Below, piece after piece: positions 1 through 7,327 of a stretch of DNA of 19,643 bases. The notes under the pieces were generated by a model. The model worked only from the letters and a program-made list of their open reading frames with translations, ran no database searches and was not told the DNA's origin. The translations under genes were made by a program, and so were the position numbers. The DNA lies in assembly GCA_026387085.1 (NCBI GenBank), contig JAPLMK010000099.1, positions 1-19,643 of the forward strand, read 5' to 3'. This DNA comes from Candidatus Omnitrophota bacterium (lineage in GTDB: Bacteria; Ratteibacteria; UBA8468; MWAK01). Within the stretch, counting starts at the first letter, position 1, and each line of letters begins with the position of its first letter.

Positions 1-172
1 CTTGTAGAACCGGGCAGCCGGCGACGCAAGGTTTCTTGATGCACTGCAAGCAGCGGCTCGCTTCCCGGATGGCTTCTTCCTCGGTATAACCCAGCGGCAC
101 CTCATTAAAGTTCTTGATGCGGTCCTGAGGCGGTTGTTCATGCATGGGTACGGCTTTTTTTTCGAGTTTCAT
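1..172 (-). CDS. NfnB/GltA-like NAD(P)-dependent oxidoreductase subunit, N-terminus only
   Basis: Only the first 57 codons are present; the gene runs off the left edge. A cysteine motif C41-x2-C44-x4-C49-x3-C53 (CLQCIKKPCVAGCP) follows a GYTEEEA segment. This is the N-terminal [4Fe-4S] signature of the glutamate synthase small subunit / NfnB / SudA family, whose later FAD- and NAD(P)-binding domains would lie outside the window. The ATG at 172 overlaps the TGA of the upstream NfnA-like gene by 4 nt (ATGA), so the two are translationally coupled and almost certainly form one heterodimer. An AAAGGA ribosome site lies about 10 nt upstream. NfnAB proper performs electron bifurcation between NADPH, NAD+ and ferredoxin; SudAB or glutamate synthase roles cannot be separated from this fragment. 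Confidence 0.85.
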   Translation of the reverse strand, partial: MKLEKKAVPMHEQPPQDRIKNFNEVPLGYTEEEAIREASRCLQCIKKPCVAGCPVLQ

Positions 173-1002
173 AGGACGGTTTCCTTTTGCCATTTCTCAA
201 AGACAACCTTTTCTTCTTCTTTGTAGGTATCAAGCCGTTTCATTAATTCTTCAAAATTAACCTGGTGTCCGTCAAAGTCGGGTCCGTCCATGCAGGTAAA
301 TCTGGTTTTGTTGTTTACGGTTACCCGGCAGGCGCCGCACATTCCCATGCCGCAGACCATCAGCGAGTTAAGGCTGACGATGGTTGTAATTCCGCTTGCC
401 CGGGTAAGGTCGGATATCGCTTTCATCATAACGGCCGGACCGATGGCCACGACCCGGTCTATCTTTTTGCCGGACGCCATCATTTCCGCCAGGACATCAG
501 TGACAAATCCTTTTTTGCCGTAAGAGCCGTCATTGGTGGCGATAACCGTCTGGTCTGAAACGGAACGAAGCTTCTCTTCCCAGAAAAGATATTCTTTGGA
601 ACGGTAGCCCAGGATAGCTGTTACATGGTTACCCGCTTCCTTTAATTTTCGGGAAAGGGGAAAGACCGGAGCTACGCCGATGCCTCCGCCGACCACCACC
701 ACGTTACCGAAATTACTGATTTCGGTAGGATTGCCCTGGGGGCCCAAAAGGTCGGGAATGGAGTCACCGTTATCCAGCGCTCCTAACTGGTGCGTGGTCT
801 TGCCGATTTCCTGGAAAACGATGGTAATGGTATTTTGCCGGGGGTTAAAATCGGCCAGAGAAAGCGGAATCCGCTTGCCTTTTTTGTGCACCCTTACCAT
901 TACAAACTGGCCCGGTTCTGCTTTTTGGGCGACCAGGGGCGCAGCGATAACGATACATTGAATTTTAGGGCCCAGGAGTTGCTTTTCTAATATTTTAAAC
1001 AT
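169..1002 (-). CDS. NfnA/SudB-like FAD- and [2Fe-2S]-containing oxidoreductase subunit
   Basis: 277 aa, the usual length for the sulfide dehydrogenase / NfnA subunit family related to PyrK-type electron transfer subunits. An FAD-binding RIPLSLAD motif is at residues 44-51, a nucleotide-binding loop GGGIGVAP at 105-112, and C-terminal cysteines C217, C222, C225 and C237 form the [2Fe-2S] site. The ATG at 1002 lies 15 nt after the hypE stop, with AAGGT about 12 nt upstream. Its TGA overlaps the ATG of the partner subunit. In NfnAB this subunit carries the FAD that exchanges electrons with NADH and passes them to the bifurcating partner. Its place at the end of the hyp operon suggests it feeds or drains the ferredoxin pool used by the hydrogenase; that link is inference. 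A dihydroorotate dehydrogenase electron transfer subunit is less likely, since no pyrimidine genes are nearby. Confidence 0.85.
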   Translation of the reverse strand: MFKILEKQLLGPKIQCIVIAAPLVAQKAEPGQFVMVRVHKKGKRIPLSLADFNPRQNTITIVFQEIGKTTHQLGALDNGDSIPDLLGPQGNPTEISNFGNVVVVGGGIGVAPVFPLSRKLKEAGNHVTAILGYRSKEYLFWEEKLRSVSDQTVIATNDGSYGKKGFVTDVLAEMMASGKKIDRVVAIGPAVMMKAISDLTRASGITTIVSLNSLMVCGMGMCGACRVTVNNKTRFTCMDGPDFDGHQVNFEELMKRLDTYKEEEKVVFEKWQKETVL

Positions 1003-1017
1003 AGTTGTTGGGTTACC

Positions 1018-2019
1018 TTAGCAAATTCTCGGTAGTTGGTCTCCGGAAAATGGTTCCAGCAGACGCGTTCCGGAAATCCGCGTGCGTAAGATAGTTCGGC
1101 CGGCCGGTTTCGCCACAACTTTTCCGATGATAGCGGCTCCTTTACCCAGCGGGTGTTTTTGCATTAAGCTTAACATTCTTTCCGCTTCTTCCTTGGCGAC
1201 AAAGACTACTATTCTTCCTTCGCACGCGAAATAAAGCGGGTCCAATCCCAGTATCCCGGCGATGCCGATGACTTCCCGGCGCATGGGTATTGCTGTTTCG
1301 CTTATTTCGATTCCCCAATTCATCCCTTCGGAAACTTCGGAAAGAATTGTGGCCAATCCGCCCCGGGTGATATCCCGGATGAAGCGGACGGTCTTAATCT
1401 GGGGAAGGAAGCGGTTGACTAGTCCGTTTAACGGCACCGCGTCACTTTTGACTTTTCCGGAGAATGAGAATTCGTTCCGGGCCAGCATCACCGCGGCCGC
1501 GTGGTCGCCGACCGGTCCGTTTACCAGCGCTACATCTCCGATTTTAATTTTATTGCGGCCGAGAACGATATTATCCGGAACCAGTCCGCAGCCGCTGGTG
1601 GTGACAAAAAGTCCGTGGGCTCTTCCCCTGTTTACGACCTTGGTGTCTCCGGTAACTATTTTAACGTTTGCCTGCGCGGCGGTCCGGGCGGCCGATGCGA
1701 TAATCTTTTTAAGGTTTGCCTGGCTGAAGTCCTCTTCAATAATGAGAGCCAGGGAGAGGTAGCGGGGCACAGCGCCGACGCTGACTAGGTCGTTGATGGT
1801 GCCGGAGACGGAAAGGGAGCCGATATCGCCTCCGGGGAAAAAGAGGGGATGGACCACAAACGAATCGGTGGTGAAAGCTACTTTTCCGCAGAGCGAAAAA
1901 ACCGCGCTGTCTGCAAGCTGATTGAGAATCGGGTTGCCCAGGGGCTTGAGAAATCCCCGGATTAATTCGGCGCTAAGCTTACCACCGCTCCCGTGGCCTA
2001 AGGTTATCTTATCCGCCAT
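1018..2019 (-). CDS. hypE: HypE, [NiFe] hydrogenase cyanide-ligand dehydratase
   Basis: 333 aa, the normal length. HypE accepts a carbamoyl group from HypF on its C-terminal cysteine and dehydrates it with ATP to the thiocyanate that becomes a cyanide ligand of the active-site iron. The protein ends exactly in the diagnostic PRIC motif with the reactive cysteine last. An N-terminal GHGSGGK glycine-rich segment and an internal RDITRGGLATILSEVS motif are typical of the PurM-like ATP-binding fold. It follows hypD by 15 nt. Start ATG at 2019 with only a weak AGGT ribosome site about 10 nt upstream. Confidence 0.97.
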   Translation of the reverse strand: MADKITLGHGSGGKLSAELIRGFLKPLGNPILNQLADSAVFSLCGKVAFTTDSFVVHPLFFPGGDIGSLSVSGTINDLVSVGAVPRYLSLALIIEEDFSQANLKKIIASAARTAAQANVKIVTGDTKVVNRGRAHGLFVTTSGCGLVPDNIVLGRNKIKIGDVALVNGPVGDHAAAVMLARNEFSFSGKVKSDAVPLNGLVNRFLPQIKTVRFIRDITRGGLATILSEVSEGMNWGIEISETAIPMRREVIGIAGILGLDPLYFACEGRIVVFVAKEEAERMLSLMQKHPLGKGAAIIGKVVAKPAGRTILRTRISGTRLLEPFSGDQLPRIC

Positions 2020-2034
2020 ATTCTTTAAACCTAA

Positions 2035-3090
2035 TTATTTATTATATTTATAATGAGCGGCGCAGGTTCCTTCCACACTCACCATGCATGGGCCCAGCGG
2101 TTTTTCCGGCGTGCATTTTTTACGAAACTGCCGGCAGTCCTCCGGTGTGATGGCTCCGGTGATTACTTCGCCGCAGCGACAGGCCGGGTTTGGTTTGATG
2201 GTTTCGCCTTGGGGCAGATTAAAGTACTTGTGCCCGTCAAACCGTTGAAATTCTGCCTTTAATTTCAATCCGGTTTTCGGAATGATGCCTAAACCGCGCC
2301 AGGAAGCCGGTCCGGTTGCAAAAACTCTCCGGATAATCTTCTGGGCAACCTCGTTTCCGTTCGGGTGCACTGCCGCGCGGTACTGAATTTCCACTTTTGG
2401 TTTATTGTTCTTAATCTGTTTTAAGATAAGCAGCAGTCCTTCCAGGATATCTTCCGGTTGAAATCCGGTGATGACCGCCGGCCGGCAATACTTTTCCGAT
2501 ATGAACCGGTAGGGACGGGAGCCGATTATAACGCTTACATTGCCCGGGCAGAGATAGCCGTCAATCTGTACCTTGGGAAAATTCAAGAGCGCTTCCATTG
2601 CCGCCGGAATCGTTTTGAGCGCGGAGAGCAGGAAAAAATTTCTCAACCCCCTGCGCTTTGCTTCCAGAACCGCGCCCGCGATTACCGGGGCGGTTGTTTC
2701 AAAACCGATTCCCAGGAAAACAACATCTTTGCCGGGGTTATCTTCCGCGATTGTAAGCGCATCCATCGGGCTGTAAACGATACGGACGTCAGCGCCTTTT
2801 GCCCGCTCTTTTTCCAGGCTGGTCTTACCGGCCGGCACGCGCAGTAAATCTCCGAAAGTAGTGATGATGGTCTTTTTTCCCCGGCTTACGACGAAGAAAG
2901 AATAAAGGTCTGATTCGGAAGTTACGCAAACCGGGCAGCCGGGTCCGGAAATAAGGCGCAGGTTTTTGGGCAGCAGTCCGGCGATTCCGCTGCGGTAAAC
3001 CGCAACGGTATGTGTACCGCAGACCTCCATAATCGAGACCGGTCTTTGGTCGGCAAGCGCTTGGATTTCCGCCAGGATTTTTTTAACCAT
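2035..3090 (-). CDS. hypD: HypD, Fe(CN)2CO cofactor assembly scaffold
   Basis: 351 aa. HypD forms a complex with HypC on which the Fe(CN)2CO unit is built. The family signatures are intact: MEVCGTHT with C24 near the N-terminus, the GPGCPVC redox motif with C52 and C55, and a C-terminal [4Fe-4S]-binding region with several cysteines (CRCGEVITGAITPEDC, then KKC, GPC and GTC). It starts 4 nt after the hypC stop, as expected for a coupled hypC-hypD pair, and the spacer is part of a palindromic repeat that begins inside hypC. Confidence 0.97.
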   Translation of the reverse strand: MVKKILAEIQALADQRPVSIMEVCGTHTVAVYRSGIAGLLPKNLRLISGPGCPVCVTSESDLYSFFVVSRGKKTIITTFGDLLRVPAGKTSLEKERAKGADVRIVYSPMDALTIAEDNPGKDVVFLGIGFETTAPVIAGAVLEAKRRGLRNFFLLSALKTIPAAMEALLNFPKVQIDGYLCPGNVSVIIGSRPYRFISEKYCRPAVITGFQPEDILEGLLLILKQIKNNKPKVEIQYRAAVHPNGNEVAQKIIRRVFATGPASWRGLGIIPKTGLKLKAEFQRFDGHKYFNLPQGETIKPNPACRCGEVITGAITPEDCRQFRKKCTPEKPLGPCMVSVEGTCAAHYKYNK

Positions 3091-3092
3091 AT

Positions 3093-3126
3093 TGTCATTG
3101 CGGGCGTAGTTTGCGGGGCAATCCCA
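3093..3126. repeat. Palindromic repeat (TGTCATTGCGGGC family) at the hypC 3' end
   Basis: Starts TGTCATTGCGGGC and ends GGGGCAATCCCA, with ATTGC/GCAAT arms. It resembles the very common TGTCATTGCGAGC-type intergenic repeat of many uncultured bacteria. It supplies the last nine codons and the TGA stop of hypC and reaches to within 3 nt of the hypD start codon. Confidence 0.6.
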
Positions 3127-3346
3127 TTTTTAATAATTTCAGTGTTTTTTTCGCGTCTTTCGGTTCCAGTTTCTGGATAGCGAAACCGGCGTGAATTAAA
3201 ACATAATCTCCCTTCGCCGCCGAAGGGAGCAGGGCGAAACTTATGGTTCGCCTGATACCGAAGACGTCCACCAATCCTTGCGGAAAAGCGTCCGGTCCGA
3301 GCGGTTCTCGTATTTCAATTACTTTGCCAATGACTGCGAGGCACAT
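3095..3346 (-). CDS. hypC: HypC, hydrogenase maturation chaperone with a repeat-derived C-terminus
   Basis: 83 aa, the usual HypC size. The N-terminal MCLAVIGKV carries the essential C2, and IHAGFAIQKL (H52) is the conserved core. HypC carries the Fe(CN)2CO group with HypD and delivers it to the hydrogenase large subunit precursor. Residues 75-83 (GLPRKLRPQ) and the stop codon are encoded by a palindromic repeat at 3093-3126, so the native end of the gene appears to have been replaced by repeat sequence. There is no Shine-Dalgarno sequence: the inverted-repeat cassette carrying the four-helix-bundle gene ends about 12 nt upstream of the ATG. Confidence 0.93.
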   Translation of the reverse strand: MCLAVIGKVIEIREPLGPDAFPQGLVDVFGIRRTISFALLPSAAKGDYVLIHAGFAIQKLEPKDAKKTLKLLKMGLPRKLRPQ

Positions 3347-3358
3347 TTTTAAACGCTT

Positions 3359-3756
3359 AATTGTAAAATGTAAAATGTAAAATGCAAAATTATCTATTCT
3401 TTTTTGCTGTCAACACTGATTTGGCGATAATGTTCGTCAATTCTCTTGTTTCCTGGACTAGCGTTTCTAAGTTTGATTCTGGAACAATCTTTGATCTTTG
3501 AATTAATTTTAGCCAATAGCAGGTCTCCCGTAATTCTTTTAGAACAATTTGTATTTTATGTATAAAATCCGCTTTACTTTCAGCGCCGCAGGTTTCTTCA
3601 TAATTCGCTCCTGCCGAAGTTGCGGCCCGAATCAATTGTCCGTTTATGTAGCGGCCAGTAGCATTTTTGTTAAGATGAATGCCTAATTTGATAACCTCAA
3701 CTGCAAAATTCAGAAGCCGTTCTGGGAGTTCATTTTGCATTCTGCAATTTACAATT
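3359..3756. mobile_element. Inverted-repeat cassette carrying a four-helix-bundle gene
   Basis: An AT-rich block wedged between hypF and hypC. Its ends carry nested inverted repeats: AATTGTAAA at 3359-3367 against TTTACAATT at 3748-3756, and AATGCAAAAT at 3381-3390 against ATTTTGCATT at 3732-3741. Near-tandem TGTAAAA units fill the left end and AATTTGAAATCTGCAA-like sequence continues to about 3772 on the right. The inner repeats touch the stop codon and contain the start codon of the enclosed gene. No transposase or integrase is present, so it would have to be mobilised in trans. Mobility is inferred from structure only. Confidence 0.5.
3390..3740 (-). CDS. Four-helix-bundle protein (S23 / 23S rRNA intervening-sequence family)
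   Basis: 116 aa, the family length. Conserved elements are LIRAATSAGANYEETCGAES followed by KADFIHKIQIVLKELRETCY and WLKLI, which identify the IVP/S23-like family. Members occur inside intervening sequences of 23S rRNA and as stand-alone genes; the molecular function is unknown. It is out of place in a hyp operon, is more AT-rich than its neighbours, and sits inside an inverted-repeat cassette. It is co-oriented with the hyp genes, so it is probably transcribed with them, but there is no reason to give it a hydrogenase role. Confidence 0.88.
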   Translation of the reverse strand: MQNELPERLLNFAVEVIKLGIHLNKNATGRYINGQLIRAATSAGANYEETCGAESKADFIHKIQIVLKELRETCYWLKLIQRSKIVPESNLETLVQETRELTNIIAKSVLTAKKNR

Positions 3757-3776
3757 TGAAATCTGCAATAAGTATC

Positions 3777-6116
3777 TTAGAATATCGATTTTGCAATCAG
3801 TAGTTGTCCGAGACAGATTCCCGAGTCGTTAATAGGTATCTTTTCCGGTATTAAAACGGAAAATCCGGCACCGGTAAGTTTTTCCATGGTCAGTTTCAGA
3901 AGCAGGTAATTTTGAAATACACCGCCGGCCAGGATAACGCTATTTATTTTACTCTTTTTAGAGAGATTAAGACAAGCGGATTTAATAATTTCCGCCATGG
4001 TCAAATGAAACCGGGCCGCGATTGTTTCCGTATTTTTTTCGCCTTGCAACTCGCCGACTATTTCCGTAATTATCGGTCTCCAGTCAATTTGAAGAATTCC
4101 TTTTTTTTTAAGTTTTGTCATTCCCGCATGTATTAAGCGGGAATCCACATCCTCGTTCATGGTAAAAGGATATGGTTTAAACTGCGGCAATCGTGCCCCT
4201 GCTTTTTCGGCTGCATTCTGCAGGCGGATGGGCGCTTCAGCGTCATAGGTCTGTTGGTGGCAAAGTCCCAGCAGGCTGGATGTGGCGTCAAAGAGCCGTC
4301 CGGCGCTGGAAGTTTTGATAAAAGGATAGTTTTTGTTCAGCGTTTTCAGGAGAGAAGTTTTTTGATTCCGGTCTATTTTTTCCAAAGATTTTAAATCTGG
4401 TATCTTTAATCCGAAAGTGGCGTGAAGCAGGCCGAGCGCGGTGCGCCATGGTTGCAGTACGGCTTGGTCCCCGCCGGGCAGGGGAAAGGGAAGGAGCGAG
4501 CCGACCCGCTCTATTTTCTGCTGACTTCCGCAGAAGAATTCGCCGCCCCAAAGCGTTTTGTCTTCGCCGTATCCGGTGCCGTCAAAGGCGACGCCGATAA
4601 CGGGTTCCTTGAGGTTATATTCTGCCAGGACCGAAGCGATGTGCGCTTTGTGATGCTGAACCAGAAAGAGCGGTAATTTTTTTTTCTTGGCCATCTCTTC
4701 CGCGCTGCGCCGGCTCTGGTAGTCCGGGTGTAGGTCGGCAACCAGAAATTCCGGTTTAATGCGGAAGAAGCGTTGATAGCAATCCAGTGTTTTTTCAAAA
4801 AACTGGAGGTTCTCGTAATTTTGCAGGTCGCCAAGATAAGGCGAGGGAAAGACTGTATGTCCGGAGGCAAAGGCAAAAGTTCCCTTTTCCTCTGCGCCGA
4901 AGGCGAGGGCAGCCGGAAATTTAACTTTTGTGATGATGGGCAGGGGAGCGTAGCCGCGGCTGCGCCGGATAAAGATATTTTTATTTTCAAAAGAAAGGAA
5001 AATGGAATCATCCGATTGGTTGGTGATTTTCCGGTTATGTGTCAGGAAATAGTCGGTAATCCCGGCCAGTTTTTTCTCCGCCTCGTTATTGTCGCAGATA
5101 ACCGGCTCGCCGGAAAGATTGGCGCTGGTTGCGACTAGTATCGCTGGTCCGCCCTCCAGAAGCAGGAAATGGAGCGGCGCGTAAGCGAGGAAAAAACCGT
5201 AATAGTTATTATCCGGAGCAAGGGCGGCGGATAAGTTATTTTTGCCGGGTTTCTTTCGCAGGAGCAGGATAGGCCGGCGCGGACCGGTCAGCAACTTTTC
5301 TGCTTCCGCGGAAAGAACCGCATACCGCTTAATTGTTTTTGCAGATCTTGCCATCAAAGCCAGGGGTTTAATCGGGCGTTTTTTGCGGTTTCGCAGACGT
5401 TTTACCGCCGCGTCGTTTCCGGCGTCACAAACCAGGTGAAAGCCGCCGATGCCCTTGACGGCGATTATCCTTCCTTTTTTAATCAGCCGGATTGCTTCTC
5501 GGAGCGCCGCATCCCCGGTTTTGATGGTTACGTTTTTATGCCGGAGAGAGATTTCCGGACCGCAGGCCGGACAGGCGATCGGTTCCGCGTGGTAGCGCCG
5601 GTCAGCTGGATCCCGGTATTCCCGGCTGCAGTTTTGGCAGAGCCGGAATTCAGTCATTACGGTTTGGGGTCGGTCATAAGGCAGGTCTTTGATAATAGAG
5701 TAACGCGGTCCGCAGTTGGTGCAGTTGATGAAAGGGTATCGGTAGCGCCGGTTAGCCGGGTCAGCCATTTCCGACAGGCATTCTTTGCAGGTGGCGATGT
5801 CCGGAGGTACGAATAGTTCTCCCTCCTTCTTGCCGCGGCTTTCCGCTACTTTAAAAGAAGAGTATCCAACCGGACTGACTTCCTTAAGTTCAATCCGGAA
5901 TATCTGGCTGGCCGGCGGCGCCTCGCGCTTCAATAGAACAAGAAATTTTTTCAGTATTTCTTTTTGGCCTTCCGCCAGAATGACAACGCCGTCCCGTTGA
6001 TTACAGACAAATCCGGAGAGGGAAAGCCGGCGGGCAAGCCGGTAAACAAAAGGCCGGAAACCGACGCCCTGTACCAGGCCGGTTACTTTAACCCGGCAGG
6101 CTGTTTTGTTATCCAA
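3777..6116 (-). CDS. hypF: HypF, carbamoyltransferase for NiFe cyanide ligands, with an in-frame repeat insertion
   Basis: 779 aa. HypF turns carbamoyl phosphate and ATP into carbamoyl-adenylate and transfers the group to HypE. Domains in order: acylphosphatase (VQGVGFRPF at 15-23), two C4 zinc fingers (C110/C113/C132/C135 and C160/C163/C182/C185), a YrdC-like domain from about 200 to 390 (AVKGIGGFHLVCDA), and a Kae1-like carbamoyltransferase domain (HHKAHIASVLAE, GVAFDGTGYGED). Residues 657-667 (VDSRLIHAGMT) are encoded by a complete copy of the 32-bp palindromic repeat found elsewhere in gaps; the frame is kept and the normal sequence resumes at ILQIDWRPII. The start is TTG at 6116, overlapping hypB by 34 nt. 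No ATG or GTG is available between it and the acylphosphatase motif, and no good ribosome site is visible. Confidence 0.96.
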   Translation of the reverse strand: MDNKTACRVKVTGLVQGVGFRPFVYRLARRLSLSGFVCNQRDGVVILAEGQKEILKKFLVLLKREAPPASQIFRIELKEVSPVGYSSFKVAESRGKKEGELFVPPDIATCKECLSEMADPANRRYRYPFINCTNCGPRYSIIKDLPYDRPQTVMTEFRLCQNCSREYRDPADRRYHAEPIACPACGPEISLRHKNVTIKTGDAALREAIRLIKKGRIIAVKGIGGFHLVCDAGNDAAVKRLRNRKKRPIKPLALMARSAKTIKRYAVLSAEAEKLLTGPRRPILLLRKKPGKNNLSAALAPDNNYYGFFLAYAPLHFLLLEGGPAILVATSANLSGEPVICDNNEAEKKLAGITDYFLTHNRKITNQSDDSIFLSFENKNIFIRRSRGYAPLPIITKVKFPAALAFGAEEKGTFAFASGHTVFPSPYLGDLQNYENLQFFEKTLDCYQRFFRIKPEFLVADLHPDYQSRRSAEEMAKKKKLPLFLVQHHKAHIASVLAEYNLKEPVIGVAFDGTGYGEDKTLWGGEFFCGSQQKIERVGSLLPFPLPGGDQAVLQPWRTALGLLHATFGLKIPDLKSLEKIDRNQKTSLLKTLNKNYPFIKTSSAGRLFDATSSLLGLCHQQTYDAEAPIRLQNAAEKAGARLPQFKPYPFTMNEDVDSRLIHAGMTKLKKKGILQIDWRPIITEIVGELQGEKNTETIAARFHLTMAEIIKSACLNLSKKSKINSVILAGGVFQNYLLLKLTMEKLTGAGFSVLIPEKIPINDSGICLGQLLIAKSIF
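4116..4147. repeat. 32-bp palindromic repeat (family A) inside hypF
   Basis: TGTCATTCCCGC, a 9-nt loop, then GCGGGAATCCA: an 8-bp stem ATTCCCGC/GCGGGAAT. It has the same 32-nt length and arms as the intergenic copies at 6762, 13933 and 17446. Here it lies wholly within coding sequence and is read through in frame, adding about 11 residues to HypF. Confidence 0.85.
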
Positions 6117-6736
6117 GCGATAAATTCCGTTAAGCCGGTTTCCTGGGTGGCGGAGACCGGAAAGACCGGTAGGGTAGCGTTTATCCTGCGAACATTATCC
6201 AGGCAGGCCTCTTTGTTGAATTTTAAATGAGGCAGTAAATCTGTTTTGGTGAGCACCAGGGCTGCGGCTTCCCGGAAAAGCAGGGGGTATTTGAGCGGTT
6301 TTTCCTCTCCCTCTGTGACGCTGAGGACCGCGATCTTTGCTTTTTCGCCGACGTCAAACTCCGCCGGGCAGACCAGGTTTCCGACATTTTCCACGATGAC
6401 GATATCCAGTTTTTCCAGGTTAAAATCAGCCAGGGCGTAATGAACCATCTTTGCTTCCAGGTGGCAGGCGCCGCCGGTTAATAGCTGGCTGACCGGGATT
6501 TCCAGGGCGGCGAGCCGTTCGGCATCACGGGTTGTTTCAATGTCGCCTTCCAGGACTGCAAAACGCAGGTTTTTCCCCAACCGTCCGGCCATCTTTTCCA
6601 AGAGTGTTGTCTTTCCGCAACCCGGCCCGCCGATAAGATTAAACATTACGCAGTTATTTTCGGCCAGCAACTGACGGGTCTTGATTGCCCATTTTTCGTT
6701 CTCCCCCATCAAATCACGGTATACCTTAATTTCCAT
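6083..6736 (-). CDS. hypB: HypB, nickel-insertion GTPase
   Basis: 217 aa. HypB is a SIMIBI-class GTPase that works with HypA to load nickel into the hydrogenase large subunit. The P-loop GGPGCGKTT is at 36-44, followed by GDIETTRDAER, the metal-binding GGACHLEAKM (C91, H92), ENVGNLVCPAEFDVGE (C123) and TEGEEKPLKYP. There is no histidine-rich or CxxCGC nickel-storage N-terminus, so this is the short form. The ATG at 6736 lacks a Shine-Dalgarno sequence; its upstream gap is filled by repeats. The 3' end overlaps hypF. Confidence 0.97.
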   Translation of the reverse strand: MEIKVYRDLMGENEKWAIKTRQLLAENNCVMFNLIGGPGCGKTTLLEKMAGRLGKNLRFAVLEGDIETTRDAERLAALEIPVSQLLTGGACHLEAKMVHYALADFNLEKLDIVIVENVGNLVCPAEFDVGEKAKIAVLSVTEGEEKPLKYPLLFREAAALVLTKTDLLPHLKFNKEACLDNVRRINATLPVFPVSATQETGLTEFIAWITKQPAGLK

Positions 6737-6761
6737 GGTTTTTGTCAGTTTGAACTTTTTT

Positions 6762-6793
6762 TGTCATTCCCGCGTGTAGTAAGCGGGAATCCA
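6762..6793. repeat. 32-bp palindromic repeat (family A), hypA-hypB gap
   Basis: TGTCATTCCCGC with a GTGTAGTAA loop and GCGGGAATCCA. This copy is identical over all 32 nt to the one at 13933-13964, suggesting recent spread or conversion. Confidence 0.8.
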
Positions 6794-6796
6794 CGT

Positions 6797-6825
6797 TGTC
6801 ATCCTGAGCGTTAGCGAAGTATCTC
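6797..6825. repeat. TGTCATCCTGAGC-family repeat (family B) forming the hypA 3' end
   Basis: Begins TGTCATCCTGAGCG and runs through GCGAAGTATCTC, matching arms at 10361 and the copy at 19136. It begins 3 nt after a family A copy and contains the hypA stop codon and its last four sense codons. Confidence 0.65.
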
Positions 6826-7179
6826 GCTTTCTTTCTCCACCGTTAAATTATTTAAATAGAGCTCCATCCCGCCGGATAATTCAATCTCTCCGGAACCGCA
6901 TTTATGGCACCGGAAATTATGTTCCTTGATTTCGCTTTCCCAACCGCATTTTAGACATTTTGCCAGGATGGGCGCGCTTATGATTTCAATTGTAGAGCCG
7001 GCGATCGCTGTTTCTTTGGTCAGTATTTCGTAAGCGAATTGAAGTGTTTCCGGTATAATCTGCCGCAGGCGGCCAATCACAACGGATGCCTTCTGTAATT
7101 TCGGGTTGGGCGGGTTCAGTTTTTCCAGTTCGGAGAGAATCGCCTTCACCAGTCCCTGGCAGATAGAGAATTCATGCAT
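6811..7179 (-). CDS. hypA: HypA, nickel metallochaperone with a repeat-derived tail
   Basis: 122 aa. HypA binds nickel through its N-terminal MHE (H2) and zinc through C75, C78, C91 and C94 (CLKCGW and CHKCGS), and delivers nickel with HypB. The family core ends around GGMELYLNNLTVE; the extra E119-R122 and the TAA are encoded by a family B repeat, making this member slightly longer than usual. It is the first gene of the hyp operon. There is no Shine-Dalgarno sequence, and candidate promoter elements are close to the ATG, so a short leader or leaderless mRNA is possible. Confidence 0.96.
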   Translation of the reverse strand: MHEFSICQGLVKAILSELEKLNPPNPKLQKASVVIGRLRQIIPETLQFAYEILTKETAIAGSTIEIISAPILAKCLKCGWESEIKEHNFRCHKCGSGEIELSGGMELYLNNLTVEKESEILR

Positions 7180-7185
7180 TTTTTA

Positions 7186-7222
7186 TACTTATAGTTTACC
7201 CCATTTCACGATTTACGGTCAA
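7186..7222 (-). promoter_or_regulatory. Possible promoter for the hyp operon
   Basis: On the minus strand TTGACC (7222-7217) is followed after 18 nt by TAAACT (7198-7193), a fair -35 and a weak -10. Transcription would start within about 10 nt of the hypA ATG. An alternative TATAAG lies nearer the start codon. Confidence 0.3.
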
Positions 7223-7261
7223 TCTTTTATTTCGGCTTGCGTTAAGATAATTAGCTTCCGC

Positions 7262-7291
7262 TTGACTATGACTTTGTATAGGTGGTAATAT
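7262..7291 (+). promoter_or_regulatory. Probable promoter of the OmpA-like lipoprotein gene
   Basis: TTGACT at 7262-7267, an 18-nt spacer, then TAATAT at 7286-7291. It is followed by a strong GGAGGTGA ribosome site at 7315-7322, five nt before the ATG at 7328. It is divergent from the hyp operon in the same 148-bp gap. Confidence 0.45.
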
Positions 7292-7327
7292 TTAATTGAA
7301 AATTCCAAAGGAAGGGAGGTGAAATAG

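Noticed and set aside
3390..3740. Intervening sequence within a 23S rRNA gene
   Set aside because: No rRNA sequence flanks it; both neighbours are hyp protein genes.
4511..5011. 166-aa open frame on the minus strand inside hypF
   Set aside because: It lies in another frame of a well-supported gene, has no recognisable motif and a composition typical of an out-of-frame translation.
3777..6116. hypF as a pseudogene because of the repeat insertion
   Set aside because: The reading frame is intact over 779 codons and all domain motifs on both sides are present.
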